Below are positions 15,602 through 23,009 of a stretch of DNA of 64,000 nt, piece by piece. The stretch comes from Tsuneonella deserti. Its GTDB lineage: Bacteria > Pseudomonadota > Alphaproteobacteria > Sphingomonadales > Sphingomonadaceae. The first letter of the stretch is position 1; each line of letters begins with the position of its first letter. The notes under the pieces were generated by a model. It was given only the letters and a program-made list of their open reading frames with translations, did not search any database and had not been told where the DNA came from. The position numbers and the translations under genes are program-made. Location of the stretch: positions 2,181,001-2,245,000 of the forward strand of contig NZ_BMKL01000001.1 of assembly GCF_014644315.1 (NCBI RefSeq). The letters are read 5' to 3'.

Positions 15602-16399
15602 TCAGCCGATCCCTTTTGCCATGTCCATCCGTCCGGCGTCCCCGACCGAGCTGCCACCGTCGACATCGAGAATCGTGCCGGTGATGTAGGCCGCTGCGGG
15701 CGAGCAGAGAAAAACGGCTGCTTCTGCGATCTCTTCGATTTCGCCCCAGCGCTTCATCGGAATTCGGCTTTCGCTCGCTTCGCGCATGCCGGCCATCGGG
15801 GCCAGGCGGTCCATCCCCTCGGTACCTGCGATGGGGCCCGGCGAGATCCCGTTCACCCGCACGTCCGGCCCCCATTCGATGGCCAGGGTGCGGACCACCT
15901 GGTTGACCCCGGCCTTGGCCGCGCAGGCGTGGATCTGCAGCGCCATCGCCTGGTCCGCCTGCCCGGCCGTAATGGCGATCAGCGAGGCGCCGGGAAGCTT
16001 GAGCAGATCGTGGCACGCGCGCAGCGTGTTGAAAGTCCCGAGCAGGTCGATGTCCACCACGGTCTTGAACGCGTTTGCCGACATGCCGAGTGCGGGGGCG
16101 AGGAAGTTGCCCGCCGCTCCGGCGACCACGATGTCGAGCTTGCCGAAGCGGTCCACCGCGGTCTCCAGCGCCCCCCGGATGGCGCCGAAATCCCGGACGT
16201 CAGCCGACAGACCCAGCGCGCGTCCGCCGATCGCTTCGGCCGCGCGCTGCGCCTTCTCGGGATCGCGGCCGCATACGGCGACACTGGCACCGAGCTGCGC
16301 AAACCGCTTAGCGATCCCGAGGTTGATCCCACTTGTCCCACCGGCGACGAACGCCACTTTGCCTGCCAGCAACCCGTCGCGAAAAGTCGTCATCGCCAT
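15602..16399 (-). CDS. SDR protein resembling peroxisomal-type 2,4-dienoyl-CoA reductase
   Basis: The 265-residue protein has the SDR Rossmann start GGTSGINLGIAKRFA. Instead of the usual Tyr-x-x-x-Lys it has QIHACAAKAGVN, and VAGAAGNFLAP, NAFKTVVDIDLLGTFN and PGPIAGTEGMDRL follow. This combination is the one I know from DECR2-like dienoyl-CoA reductases, where Asp and Lys replace the classical Tyr. It would reduce 2,4-dienoyl-CoA during oxidation of unsaturated fatty acids with NADPH. ATG 16399 (MAMTTF) follows AAGGGAGAG; the longer frame upstream is in the divergent SDR. Its stop is 4 bp from the ligD stop. Confidence 0.8.
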   Translation of the reverse strand: MAMTTFRDGLLAGKVAFVAGGTSGINLGIAKRFAQLGASVAVCGRDPEKAQRAAEAIGGRALGLSADVRDFGAIRGALETAVDRFGKLDIVVAGAAGNFLAPALGMSANAFKTVVDIDLLGTFNTLRACHDLLKLPGASLIAITAGQADQAMALQIHACAAKAGVNQVVRTLAIEWGPDVRVNGISPGPIAGTEGMDRLAPMAGMREASESRIPMKRWGEIEEIAEAAVFLCSPAAAYITGTILDVDGGSSVGDAGRMDMAKGIG

Positions 16400-16451
16400 C
16401 TCTCCCTTGCGCGCGCCCTGAGGGAGCGTAGCGTGAGGAAAGGAGGATGCA

Positions 16452-17198
16452 ATGACGCCCGATCCGCTGTTCGATTTTACCGGCAAGGTTGCCCTCGTCA
16501 CCGGCGGCAGCCGCGGGCTCGGGCGCGAGATGGCGATCGCGCTCGCCGAGCGCGGGGCCGACGTGATCATTGCCAGCCGCAAGCTGGACGCGTGCGAAAT
16601 CGTCGCCTCGGAAGTGCGCTTGATGGGGCGCCGCGCGCTTGCCCATGCCGCACACTGCGGGCGCTGGGCCGAAGTCGATGCGCTGGTCGAGGCTTCCTAC
16701 GCCGAATTCGGACGAGTGGACATCCTGATCAACAACGCCGGCATGGGACCTGCCATGCCCAGCCACGAGGTGTCGGAGGCGCTGTTCGACAGCGTGCTCA
16801 ACCTCAATTTCAAGGGCCCTTTCCGCCTTGCCGCGCAGGTCGCGCACCGGATGGCGCAGGGCGATGGCGGGGCAATCGTCAACGTCAGCAGCACCGCCTC
16901 GATCAGGGCGATTCCCGGCGTGGTGCCTTATGCCGGAGCGAAGGCCGCGGTGAACGCGATGACCGTCAGCCTGGCCGCCGAGTACGCGCCCAGGGTTCGG
17001 GTCAACGCATTGATTCCCGGTCCTTTTCTGACCGATATCGCGCAGGCCTGGACCGAGGAGGCACGGCGCGAGCAGCCGGTCGCCATGGGGCGTCCGGGAG
17101 AGCCGGCGGAGATCGTCACCGCCGCACTGATGCTCGCGAGCCCGGCGTCGAGCTACACCACCGGCGCGCTGGTGCAGGTGGACGGCGGGCCGCGGTAA
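16452..17198 (+). CDS. Classical SDR family oxidoreductase
   Basis: The 248-residue protein shows TGGSRGLG (cofactor glycine motif), NNAG, the catalytic Ser of NVSSTAS, and YAGAKAAV with the catalytic Tyr and Lys, so it is an active-looking classical short-chain dehydrogenase. ASRK after the second beta strand suggests NADP preference. An AAGGAGGATGCA site precedes the ATG at 16452. It is divergent from the dienoyl-CoA-reductase-like gene with a 52-bp gap; the neighbourhood of acyl-CoA genes suggests a 3-oxoacyl or hydroxyacyl substrate, but this is only inferred from context. Confidence 0.88.
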   Translation: MTPDPLFDFTGKVALVTGGSRGLGREMAIALAERGADVIIASRKLDACEIVASEVRLMGRRALAHAAHCGRWAEVDALVEASYAEFGRVDILINNAGMGPAMPSHEVSEALFDSVLNLNFKGPFRLAAQVAHRMAQGDGGAIVNVSSTASIRAIPGVVPYAGAKAAVNAMTVSLAAEYAPRVRVNALIPGPFLTDIAQAWTEEARREQPVAMGRPGEPAEIVTAALMLASPASSYTTGALVQVDGGPR

Positions 17199-17264
17199 GG
17201 CGTCAATGAAGCGCTCGATCGGGCGCCGAAACACCCGAGCGAACACCGCCCGAACACGCGCAGA

Positions 17265-18428
17265 TCACATCGAACGGGCGATCAGCATCTTCATGATCTC
17301 GTTCGAGCCGCCGAAGATGCGGGTGATGCGGCTATCGCGGAACATCTTCGCGATCGCGTATTCGTTGATGTAGCCCCAGCCGCCGTGGAACTGGAGGCAC
17401 TTGTCGACCACTTCGCCCTGCAGCTCGGTGCACCAGTACTTGGCGATCGAGGCGGTGGTGACGTCGAGCTCGCCCTTCAGGACCTTGGCGATGCAATCGT
17501 TGACGAAGACCTTGGCGGCGGTCGCCTTGGCCTTGAGGTCGGCGAGCACGAACTGGGTGTTCTGGAAATCCCAGATGGTCTTCCCGAACGCCTTGCGCTG
17601 CTTGACGTATTCGACCGTGGTGTCGAGCGCCTTTTCGATCGTGGTCATCGCGCCGATCGCGATCACCAGGCGTTCCTGCGGCAGTTCGCCCATCAGCTGG
17701 TAGAACCCGCGCCCCTCGACCCCGCCGAGCACGCTGTCGGACGGCAGGTAGACGTCGTCGAAGAACAGCTCGGAAGTATCGGCGGCGTCCTGGCCGATCT
17801 TGTCGAGCTTCTTGCCCCGCCGGAACCCTTCCGCGCCTTCGGTCTCGAGCACCATCAGGCTGATGCCCTTGGCGCCTTCCTTGGGATCGGTCTTGGCGAC
17901 GACGATGATGAGGTTGGCAAGCTGGCCCGACGAGATGAAGGTCTTCGCGCCGTTAAGGCGGTAGCCGTTGCCGTCCTTGATCGCCGTGGTAGTGATGCTC
18001 TGGAGGTCCGAGCCCGCGCCGGGCTCGGTCATCGCGATCGCGCTGATGAGCTCGCCCGAAACGAGCCTGGGCAGCCACTTCTTCTTCTGCTCCTCGGTCC
18101 CGTGGCGGACGATGTAGGGCAGGATGATCACGTTGTGCAGCGATGCGGCAAAGCCGTCGACGCCCTTTTCCGCCTGCTGGTCGAGCACGACAAGGTCGTG
18201 GCGGAAATCGCCGCCATGGCCGCCGTATTCAACCGGCACCGTCATGCCGAGCAGGCCCGCCGCCCCGGCCTCGCGCCAGAACTCGGCTTCGACCTGCCCG
18301 TCCTCGCGCCATTTTTCGACCCGCTTGGCCGGCGCGTGCTGTTCGTAGAACTTGCCGACCGCATCGCGGAACATGGCAATTTCCTCGTCCTGCATGAACT
18401 CGGGATCGGGAACGTCGATAACGGGCAT
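17265..18428 (-). CDS. Acyl-CoA dehydrogenase, long-chain-like
   Basis: FAD-dependent first step of acyl-CoA oxidation. The 387-residue protein has the family signatures: AMTEPGAGSDLQ (flavin-binding), GAKTFISSG, PQERLVIA, YVKQRKAFGKTIWDFQ, and the C-terminal HGGWGYINEY with RIFGGSNEIMK. The wording is closest in my memory to LCAD-like enzymes; the Glu of the YEGT motif used as base in medium-chain enzymes is not present, so the catalytic base must lie elsewhere. The ATG at 18428 is divergent from the alpha/beta hydrolase gene, and the 93-bp gap contains a LiuR-like palindrome, suggesting repression in the absence of a CoA-ester-type inducer. Confidence 0.93.
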   Translation of the reverse strand: MPVIDVPDPEFMQDEEIAMFRDAVGKFYEQHAPAKRVEKWREDGQVEAEFWREAGAAGLLGMTVPVEYGGHGGDFRHDLVVLDQQAEKGVDGFAASLHNVIILPYIVRHGTEEQKKKWLPRLVSGELISAIAMTEPGAGSDLQSITTTAIKDGNGYRLNGAKTFISSGQLANLIIVVAKTDPKEGAKGISLMVLETEGAEGFRRGKKLDKIGQDAADTSELFFDDVYLPSDSVLGGVEGRGFYQLMGELPQERLVIAIGAMTTIEKALDTTVEYVKQRKAFGKTIWDFQNTQFVLADLKAKATAAKVFVNDCIAKVLKGELDVTTASIAKYWCTELQGEVVDKCLQFHGGWGYINEYAIAKMFRDSRITRIFGGSNEIMKMLIARSM

Positions 18429-18497
18429 GGCTGGTCCTCTCGGCCTTTATGTGGTTGGAGGCGAACGTATCAGGCGGGTAGCGATCCGCAACTGAAA

Positions 18498-18513
18498 TTC
18501 ACGCTTACGTAAA
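18498..18513. promoter_or_regulatory. LiuR-like operator (site 1)
   Basis: TTCACGCTTACGTAAA is a near-perfect palindrome with arms TTnACG and CGTnAA. A site matching it at 13 of 16 positions lies at 22963-22978. The pattern resembles the known operator of MerR-type LiuR regulators of branched-chain amino-acid and fatty-acid degradation (consensus around TTTACGTTTACGTAAA). It sits between the acyl-CoA dehydrogenase and the alpha/beta hydrolase genes, 9 bp before the latter's ATG, so it could control both. No regulator gene of this type is in the window. Confidence 0.55.
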
Positions 18514-18521
18514 GGGCAGGC

Positions 18522-19412
18522 ATGATCGCCGAGAACGGACTGGGGAGCGGCCCCACATCCCAAAGCTACATCTCCCAGCGGACCAAGCTGCACTACGCCG
18601 ATTGGGGCAATCCGGACGCGCCGCCGCTGATCCTGCTTCACGGCGGGCGCGATCACTGCCGCAACTGGGACTGGACCGCCGAAGCGCTGCGCGGAGACTG
18701 GCACGTGATCTGCCCCGACCTGCGCGGGCACGGCGACAGCGAGTGGAACAACAACGGCTTCTACACGACGATGGGCTACGTCTATGATCTCGCCCAGCTC
18801 GTCCACCAGCTCGGCCTCGCGCCGGTGACGATCGTCGCGCACTCGCTGGGCGGCAATATCGCCACCCGATATACCGGACTCTATCCCGATAATGTGCGGC
18901 GGCTCGTTGCGATTGAGGGCCTGGGGCCCAGCCCGAAGATGGTCGAGGAACGCCGCCAGCGCCCCTTTGGCGAGCAGTGGACCAAGTGGATCGACAAGAA
19001 GCGCGAGGCCAGCGCGCGATCGGTGCGCAAGTACGCGACGTTCGAGGACTGCCTCCAGCGCATGCGCGAGGCGAACAGCTACCTTTCGGAGGAACAGGCC
19101 CGTCACCTGACCTTGCACGCGGTAATGCGCAACGAGGACGGGACGTTCTCGTGGAAGTTCGATCCCCACCTTCACGCATGGCCGCCCGAGGATGTGCCCA
19201 CCAAGGGCCAGCACGCGCTGTGGGGAGCGATCACCTGCCCGACGCTGATGATCTACGGCGCCGATTCGTGGGCCAGCAATCCCGAGAAGGACGGGCGGCT
19301 GCAGTACTTCGGGCCGAACGTGAAGGTCAGCGAATACGAGCGCGCAGGCCACTGGGTCCACCACGACCGGTTCGACGATTTCATCGCCGAGGTACGGGAA
19401 TTCATCGCCTGA
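18522..19412 (+). CDS. Alpha/beta hydrolase
   Basis: The 296-residue protein shows the alpha/beta hydrolase fold: HGGRDH as oxyanion-loop region, DLRGHGDS, the nucleophile elbow VAHSLGGN near residue 109, MIYGADSW as the acid-bearing strand and GHWVHHD with the catalytic His near the C terminus. The cap domain (about residues 135-215) is Arg/Lys/Glu-rich. Substrate cannot be deduced; the divergent acyl-CoA dehydrogenase and shared operator suggest an ester or thioester of a fatty or branched acid. The ATG at 18522 follows AAAGGGCAGGC. Confidence 0.88.
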   Translation: MIAENGLGSGPTSQSYISQRTKLHYADWGNPDAPPLILLHGGRDHCRNWDWTAEALRGDWHVICPDLRGHGDSEWNNNGFYTTMGYVYDLAQLVHQLGLAPVTIVAHSLGGNIATRYTGLYPDNVRRLVAIEGLGPSPKMVEERRQRPFGEQWTKWIDKKREASARSVRKYATFEDCLQRMREANSYLSEEQARHLTLHAVMRNEDGTFSWKFDPHLHAWPPEDVPTKGQHALWGAITCPTLMIYGADSWASNPEKDGRLQYFGPNVKVSEYERAGHWVHHDRFDDFIAEVREFIA

Positions 19413-19525
19413 TCATCTCCGCAAGCCGAGGGCGTGGAACCTTGGGCGAACAGGGAACTTGATAAAAGGTTGCAATTTGGCGTCGGCACGCCACTTGGCG
19501 CCCCTGGCTGCTGCGGAGAGACTGC

Positions 19526-20563
19526 TTGGAAGACCCCATCGCCGATACCGCGGGCTTCGCGGCCGGCCAGATCACCTTCCGCCAGCTTGCGGACGCGATG
19601 CCGCAGATGATCTGGTCCACGTTGCCCGACGGGTCGCACGATTACTACAACGCCCAGTGGTACGCCTTCACCGGGGTGCCCGACGGCTCGACCGATGGCG
19701 AAGGCTGGAACGGCATGTTCCATCCCGACGACCAGGACCGGGCATGGGCGCTGTGGCGAAGCAGCCTTGCCAGCGGCGAGCCGTACGAGATCGAGTACCG
19801 CCTGCGCCATCATTCGGGCACATACCGCTGGACCCTGGGCCGTGCGCTTCCGGTCCGTGACCAGGACGGCGAGATAGTTCGCTGGGTCGGCACCTGCACG
19901 GACATCGACGAACACAAGCGGACGGCAGAGCAGAACGAGATCCTGAGCCGCGAACTGAGCCACCGGATCAAGAACATCTTCGCGGTGGTCAACGGCCTGA
20001 TCGGCCTGACCGCCCGCCAGTTCCCGGCGACCAAGCCGCTGGCCGCCGCGCTCCAGGCGCGCATCGCGGCGCTTGGTCGGGCTCACAACTATGTGCGGCC
20101 CCATAGCGAGGAAAGCGCCCCTCATCCGGGGCCGCAGACCCTCACCAGCCTGTTCGAGCAGATTCTGGCGCCCTACCCGGCTCTCGACGAGGGAAGAATG
20201 GTCATCACCGGGACCGATCTGGCGGTCGACGACCGCGGAGCAACCCCGATCGGGCTCGTGATCCACGAACTGGCGACCAATTCGGCGAAGTACGGGGCAC
20301 TCTCGGTGCCGGATGGCCGGGTCGACCTCCATACGGTGGTGAACGGGGGTCAGGTCACGATCACCTGGCAGGAAGCCGGTGGGCCACCGCTGAGCGGCGA
20401 ACCCGCTCAACTGGGTTTCGGAACGCGCCTGTCCGACATCAGCATAACCCACCAGCTTGGCGGCCGGCTGGCGCGGACCTGGGCGCCGGAGGGCCTGCGG
20501 GTAGAGATGGAAGTGGCGGCCGACCGGCTCAGCCGCGAGAAATTACCCGAAACAGCGAATTGA
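19526..20563 (+). CDS. PAS-containing HWE-family sensor histidine kinase
   Basis: The 345-residue soluble protein has one PAS domain (about residues 16-128, with NAQWYAFTGVP, HPDDQDRAW and VGTCTDIDEHKR) followed by an HWE/HisKA_2 kinase: phospho-acceptor His146 in ELSHRIKN, the N box IHELATNSAKYGALS and the W-x-E-type segment ITWQEAGG. Such kinases often feed the PhyR-EcfG general stress pathway in sphingomonads. I take TTG at 19526 as the start because GGAGAG lies seven bases upstream; the next ATG would cut into the PAS domain. The 3' end overlaps the response regulator gene tail to tail by 21 bp. Confidence 0.9.
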   Translation: MEDPIADTAGFAAGQITFRQLADAMPQMIWSTLPDGSHDYYNAQWYAFTGVPDGSTDGEGWNGMFHPDDQDRAWALWRSSLASGEPYEIEYRLRHHSGTYRWTLGRALPVRDQDGEIVRWVGTCTDIDEHKRTAEQNEILSRELSHRIKNIFAVVNGLIGLTARQFPATKPLAAALQARIAALGRAHNYVRPHSEESAPHPGPQTLTSLFEQILAPYPALDEGRMVITGTDLAVDDRGATPIGLVIHELATNSAKYGALSVPDGRVDLHTVVNGGQVTITWQEAGGPPLSGEPAQLGFGTRLSDISITHQLGGRLARTWAPEGLRVEMEVAADRLSREKLPETAN

Positions 20564-20944
20564 CGGGGGCGCTTCGGCGTCGGCGTCCTCGCGCCGGCGA
20601 AGCGCGAACCGGGTGGCCGCGAGGAGCGTTTCCTCGTCGGTTGGCTTGGTCAAAACCCCGATCGTGCCCGATATCCCGTCGCCCAGCAGGCGGGGGTTCG
20701 CGGTCACGAACAGCACGGCCGCGTTATATTCGTTGGCAAGTTGCTCGCCGATCTGCGGGCCGGTCAGGCCGTCCCGCAGGTTGAGATCGACCAGCGCAAG
20801 GTCGATGGACTGCTCCGCGTAAGCCAACGCGCCTTCGAGGTCGGCAGCGATGCCGAGCACGCGGTAGCCGTTTTCTTCCAGGATTCCCTCCATCTCGAGA
20901 GCCACCAGGAATTCGTCTTCGACGATGAGGATGGAGGCGGACAT
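20543..20944 (-). CDS. Single-domain response regulator
   Basis: A 133-residue receiver domain with no output domain. ILIVEDEF supplies the acidic pocket, Asp53 in LVDLNLRDG is the likely phosphorylation site, and VLTKP carries the conserved Lys. The C-terminal 20 residues are a variable tail. It is convergent with, and overlaps by 21 bp, the HWE kinase gene, so the two are probably partners. An EcfG-type promoter (21012-20987) lies about 45 bp upstream. Single-domain regulators under EcfG control (e.g. SdrG of Sphingomonas) relay phosphate in the general stress response; the same role here is inference, and the FATGUY signature is only partly matched (FVTANP). Confidence 0.92.
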   Translation of the reverse strand: MSASILIVEDEFLVALEMEGILEENGYRVLGIAADLEGALAYAEQSIDLALVDLNLRDGLTGPQIGEQLANEYNAAVLFVTANPRLLGDGISGTIGVLTKPTDEETLLAATRFALRRREDADAEAPPSIRCFG

Positions 20945-20986
20945 GCCGGTTCCAATTTATGCAGGGGGCTTACGTTCCAGTGAGAC

Positions 20987-21012
20987 AACGATGGCGGTCA
21001 GGCAATTGTTCC
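20987..21012 (-). promoter_or_regulatory. EcfG-type promoter of the response regulator gene
   Basis: On the minus strand GGAAC (21012-21008) and CGTT (20990-20987) are separated by 17 bp, a full match to the alphaproteobacterial EcfG consensus. A start near 20979 would leave a leader of about 35 bases before the ATG at 20944. The -35 element lies inside the last codons of the racemase gene, whose stop is at 20998. Confidence 0.65.
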
Positions 21013-22146
21013 GGCCACGCGGAGTCTTTCGATCTCGTCCTCGTCCATCCCCAGCCCTTCGAGGATATCGTCGGTGTCGTCGCCGGGTAGAGGCGCGGGC
21101 GCGGGAACGGCGGTGCGGGTGGCGGAGTAGCGCGGGGCCGGTGCAGGCTGGAGCGCGCTGCCGACCTCGACGAACGTGCCGCGCGCCATGTTATGCGGGT
21201 GATGCGTCGCCTCGCTGATCGTCAGCACGGGCGCGTAGCAGACGTCCGAGTGCTCCATCAGGGCGTCCCACTCCGCGCGGGTCTTGCTCTTGAACAGGGC
21301 CGTCAGCTTGTCCTTCAGCGCGGGCCACTGCTTGCGGTCATGCTGGGCATCGAAATCGGCATCGCTCTCGAGCCCCGCGCGCTTGCGCAGCTCGGCGTAG
21401 AACTGCGGCTCGATCGAACCGATGGAGACAAACTTGCCGTCCGCCGTTTCGTAGGTGTCGTAGAAATGCGCGCCGGTATCGAGCATGTTGACGCCCAGTT
21501 CCTCCGACCAGACGCCCATGCTGGTCATGCCGTGGATCATCGCCATCAGCACGGCGGTGCCGTCGGTCATCGCCGCGTCGATCACCTGGCCCTCGCCGCC
21601 CCGCGCAACGCTCAGCAGCGCGGAGACCATCCCGAAGGCGAGCATCATCCCGCCGCCGCCGAAATCGCCGACCATGTTGATCGGCGGAGTCGGCTTGCCG
21701 CCGGCGCGCCCGAAGTGCGCCAGCGCCCCGGCGAGCGCGATGTAGTTGATGTCGTGCCCGGCGTAGGGCGCGTAGGGACCCGTCTGACCCCAGCCGGTCA
21801 TCCGGCCATAGACGAGCTTGGGATTGTCCTTGAGCAACTCCTCGGGCCCCAGCCCCAAGCGCTCCATCACGCCAGGGCGGAAGCCTTCGATGATGCCATC
21901 GGCGCTGGCCGCCAGCTTGCGGGCCAGCGCGACGCCCTCGGCGCTCTTGAGGTCGAGCGCGATCGACTTGCGCCCACGCGCGAGCACATCCTTGCTGGTG
22001 ACCGGCTGCGAGCCGCCGCGCGAGCCGCTCGCGCGATCGATGCGGATCACCTCCGCGCCGTGGTCGGCCAGCATCATGCCGCAGAATGGCCCCGGACCGA
22101 TGCCGGCGAATTCGACGATGCGGATGCCTGCGAGCGGACCTGCCAT
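20998..22146 (-). CDS. Alpha-methylacyl-CoA racemase (CaiB/BaiF family)
   Basis: The 382-residue protein begins MAGPLAGIRIVEFAGIGPGPF and has the residues used by the racemase branch of family III CoA transferases: His in AGHDINYIALAG, Asp in MVGDFGGGG and Glu in GSIEPQFYAEL. The wording follows the mycobacterial Mcr and human AMACR patterns rather than CoA transferases. It converts (2R)- to (2S)-methylacyl-CoA so that branched chains can be beta-oxidised. Its ATG is one base past the crotonase stop, giving a two-gene unit. The 3' end carries the promoter of the response regulator gene. Confidence 0.9.
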   Translation of the reverse strand: MAGPLAGIRIVEFAGIGPGPFCGMMLADHGAEVIRIDRASGSRGGSQPVTSKDVLARGRKSIALDLKSAEGVALARKLAASADGIIEGFRPGVMERLGLGPEELLKDNPKLVYGRMTGWGQTGPYAPYAGHDINYIALAGALAHFGRAGGKPTPPINMVGDFGGGGMMLAFGMVSALLSVARGGEGQVIDAAMTDGTAVLMAMIHGMTSMGVWSEELGVNMLDTGAHFYDTYETADGKFVSIGSIEPQFYAELRKRAGLESDADFDAQHDRKQWPALKDKLTALFKSKTRAEWDALMEHSDVCYAPVLTISEATHHPHNMARGTFVEVGSALQPAPAPRYSATRTAVPAPAPLPGDDTDDILEGLGMDEDEIERLRVAGTIA

Positions 22147-22147
22147 G

Positions 22148-22909
22148 TTACTTGCCCTTCCAGTTGGGAGCGCGCTTTTCGGCAAAGGCGGCAGCGCCTT
22201 CGCGCGCGTCCTCGCTCATGAACACCTGCGGCATCAGCTCGCCCTGCTTCTGCCAGCGCTCCTCGTGGCTCCAGCCCGGCGATTCGTTGATCACCTGCTT
22301 CGACACCCGCACAGCGACAGGGCCATTGGCGGTGATCGCCTTGGCAAGCTCGAGCGCGGCGTCGAGCGCCGGACCGTCGGTCACCCGGTTGATCAGCCCC
22401 AGGTCATAGGCGCGCTGGGCGTCGATGAAGTCGCCGGTCAGCGCCAGCTCCATCGCGATCTTGGGCGGGATCATCGCCGGCAGCTTGACCAACCCGCCTG
22501 CTGCGGCGGCGAGGCCGCGCTTGGCTTCCGGGATGCCGAACTTGGCCTTCGAATTGGCGACGACGAGGTCGCACGAGATCATCAGCTCCATCCCGCCGGC
22601 GAGCGCATAACCCTCGACCGCGGCGATCAACGGCTTGACCGGGCCTTTTTCGGTAATCCCGCCGAACCCCCGACCCTCCACGAACGGCCGTTCGCCGCGC
22701 AGGAATCCCTTGAGGTCCATTCCCGAACAGAACGTGCCGCCCGCGCCGGTCAGGATCGCCACCCGGAGGCTGTCATCGGAATCGAGCCGGTCCATCGCCG
22801 CGGCAATGCCTTCGGCAGCGGCCTTGTTCATCGCGTTCTTTGCTTCGGGCCGGTTGATGGTGACGATCAGCACCCCGTCACGGACTTCGGTCAGCAGTTC
22901 CTCGCTCAC
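22148..22909 (-). CDS. Crotonase-fold enoyl-CoA hydratase/isomerase
   Basis: The 253-residue protein has the crotonase oxyanion-hole motifs GAGGTFCSGMDLKGF and EGYALAGGMELMISCD, followed by FGIPEAKRGLAAAAGG. Of the two hydratase Glu positions, GGMEL retains one and PEAKRG the other. I choose GTG at 22909 (GTG-AGC-GAG-GAA) because GGGAGAG lies at the right distance; longer versions run through the control region. It is transcribed away from the thiolase, and the shared 100-bp gap holds the second LiuR-like palindrome. It is cotranscribed with the racemase gene, so hydration of branched enoyl-CoA is likely. Confidence 0.9.
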   Translation of the reverse strand: MSEELLTEVRDGVLIVTINRPEAKNAMNKAAAEGIAAAMDRLDSDDSLRVAILTGAGGTFCSGMDLKGFLRGERPFVEGRGFGGITEKGPVKPLIAAVEGYALAGGMELMISCDLVVANSKAKFGIPEAKRGLAAAAGGLVKLPAMIPPKIAMELALTGDFIDAQRAYDLGLINRVTDGPALDAALELAKAITANGPVAVRVSKQVINESPGWSHEERWQKQGELMPQVFMSEDAREGAAAFAEKRAPNWKGK

Positions 22910-22962
22910 GCCCACTCTCCCATTTCGCTTTGCAACTTGTCTTGTGCGGCTTGTCCCCAAGG

Positions 22963-22978
22963 TTTACGCTTGCGTCAA
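22963..22978. promoter_or_regulatory. LiuR-like operator (site 2)
   Basis: TTTACGCTTGCGTCAA matches the site at 18498-18513 in 13 of 16 positions and again has TTnACG/CGTnAA arms around CTTR. It lies between the divergent crotonase and thiolase genes and overlaps where the -35 region of the thiolase promoter would fall (a CATAAT -10 is at 22988-22993). One transcription factor could thus silence racemase, hydratase and thiolase together with the dehydrogenase/hydrolase pair. Confidence 0.55.
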
Positions 22979-23009
22979 CCTGATTCCCATAATGAGAGGA
23001 TTACCGAGA

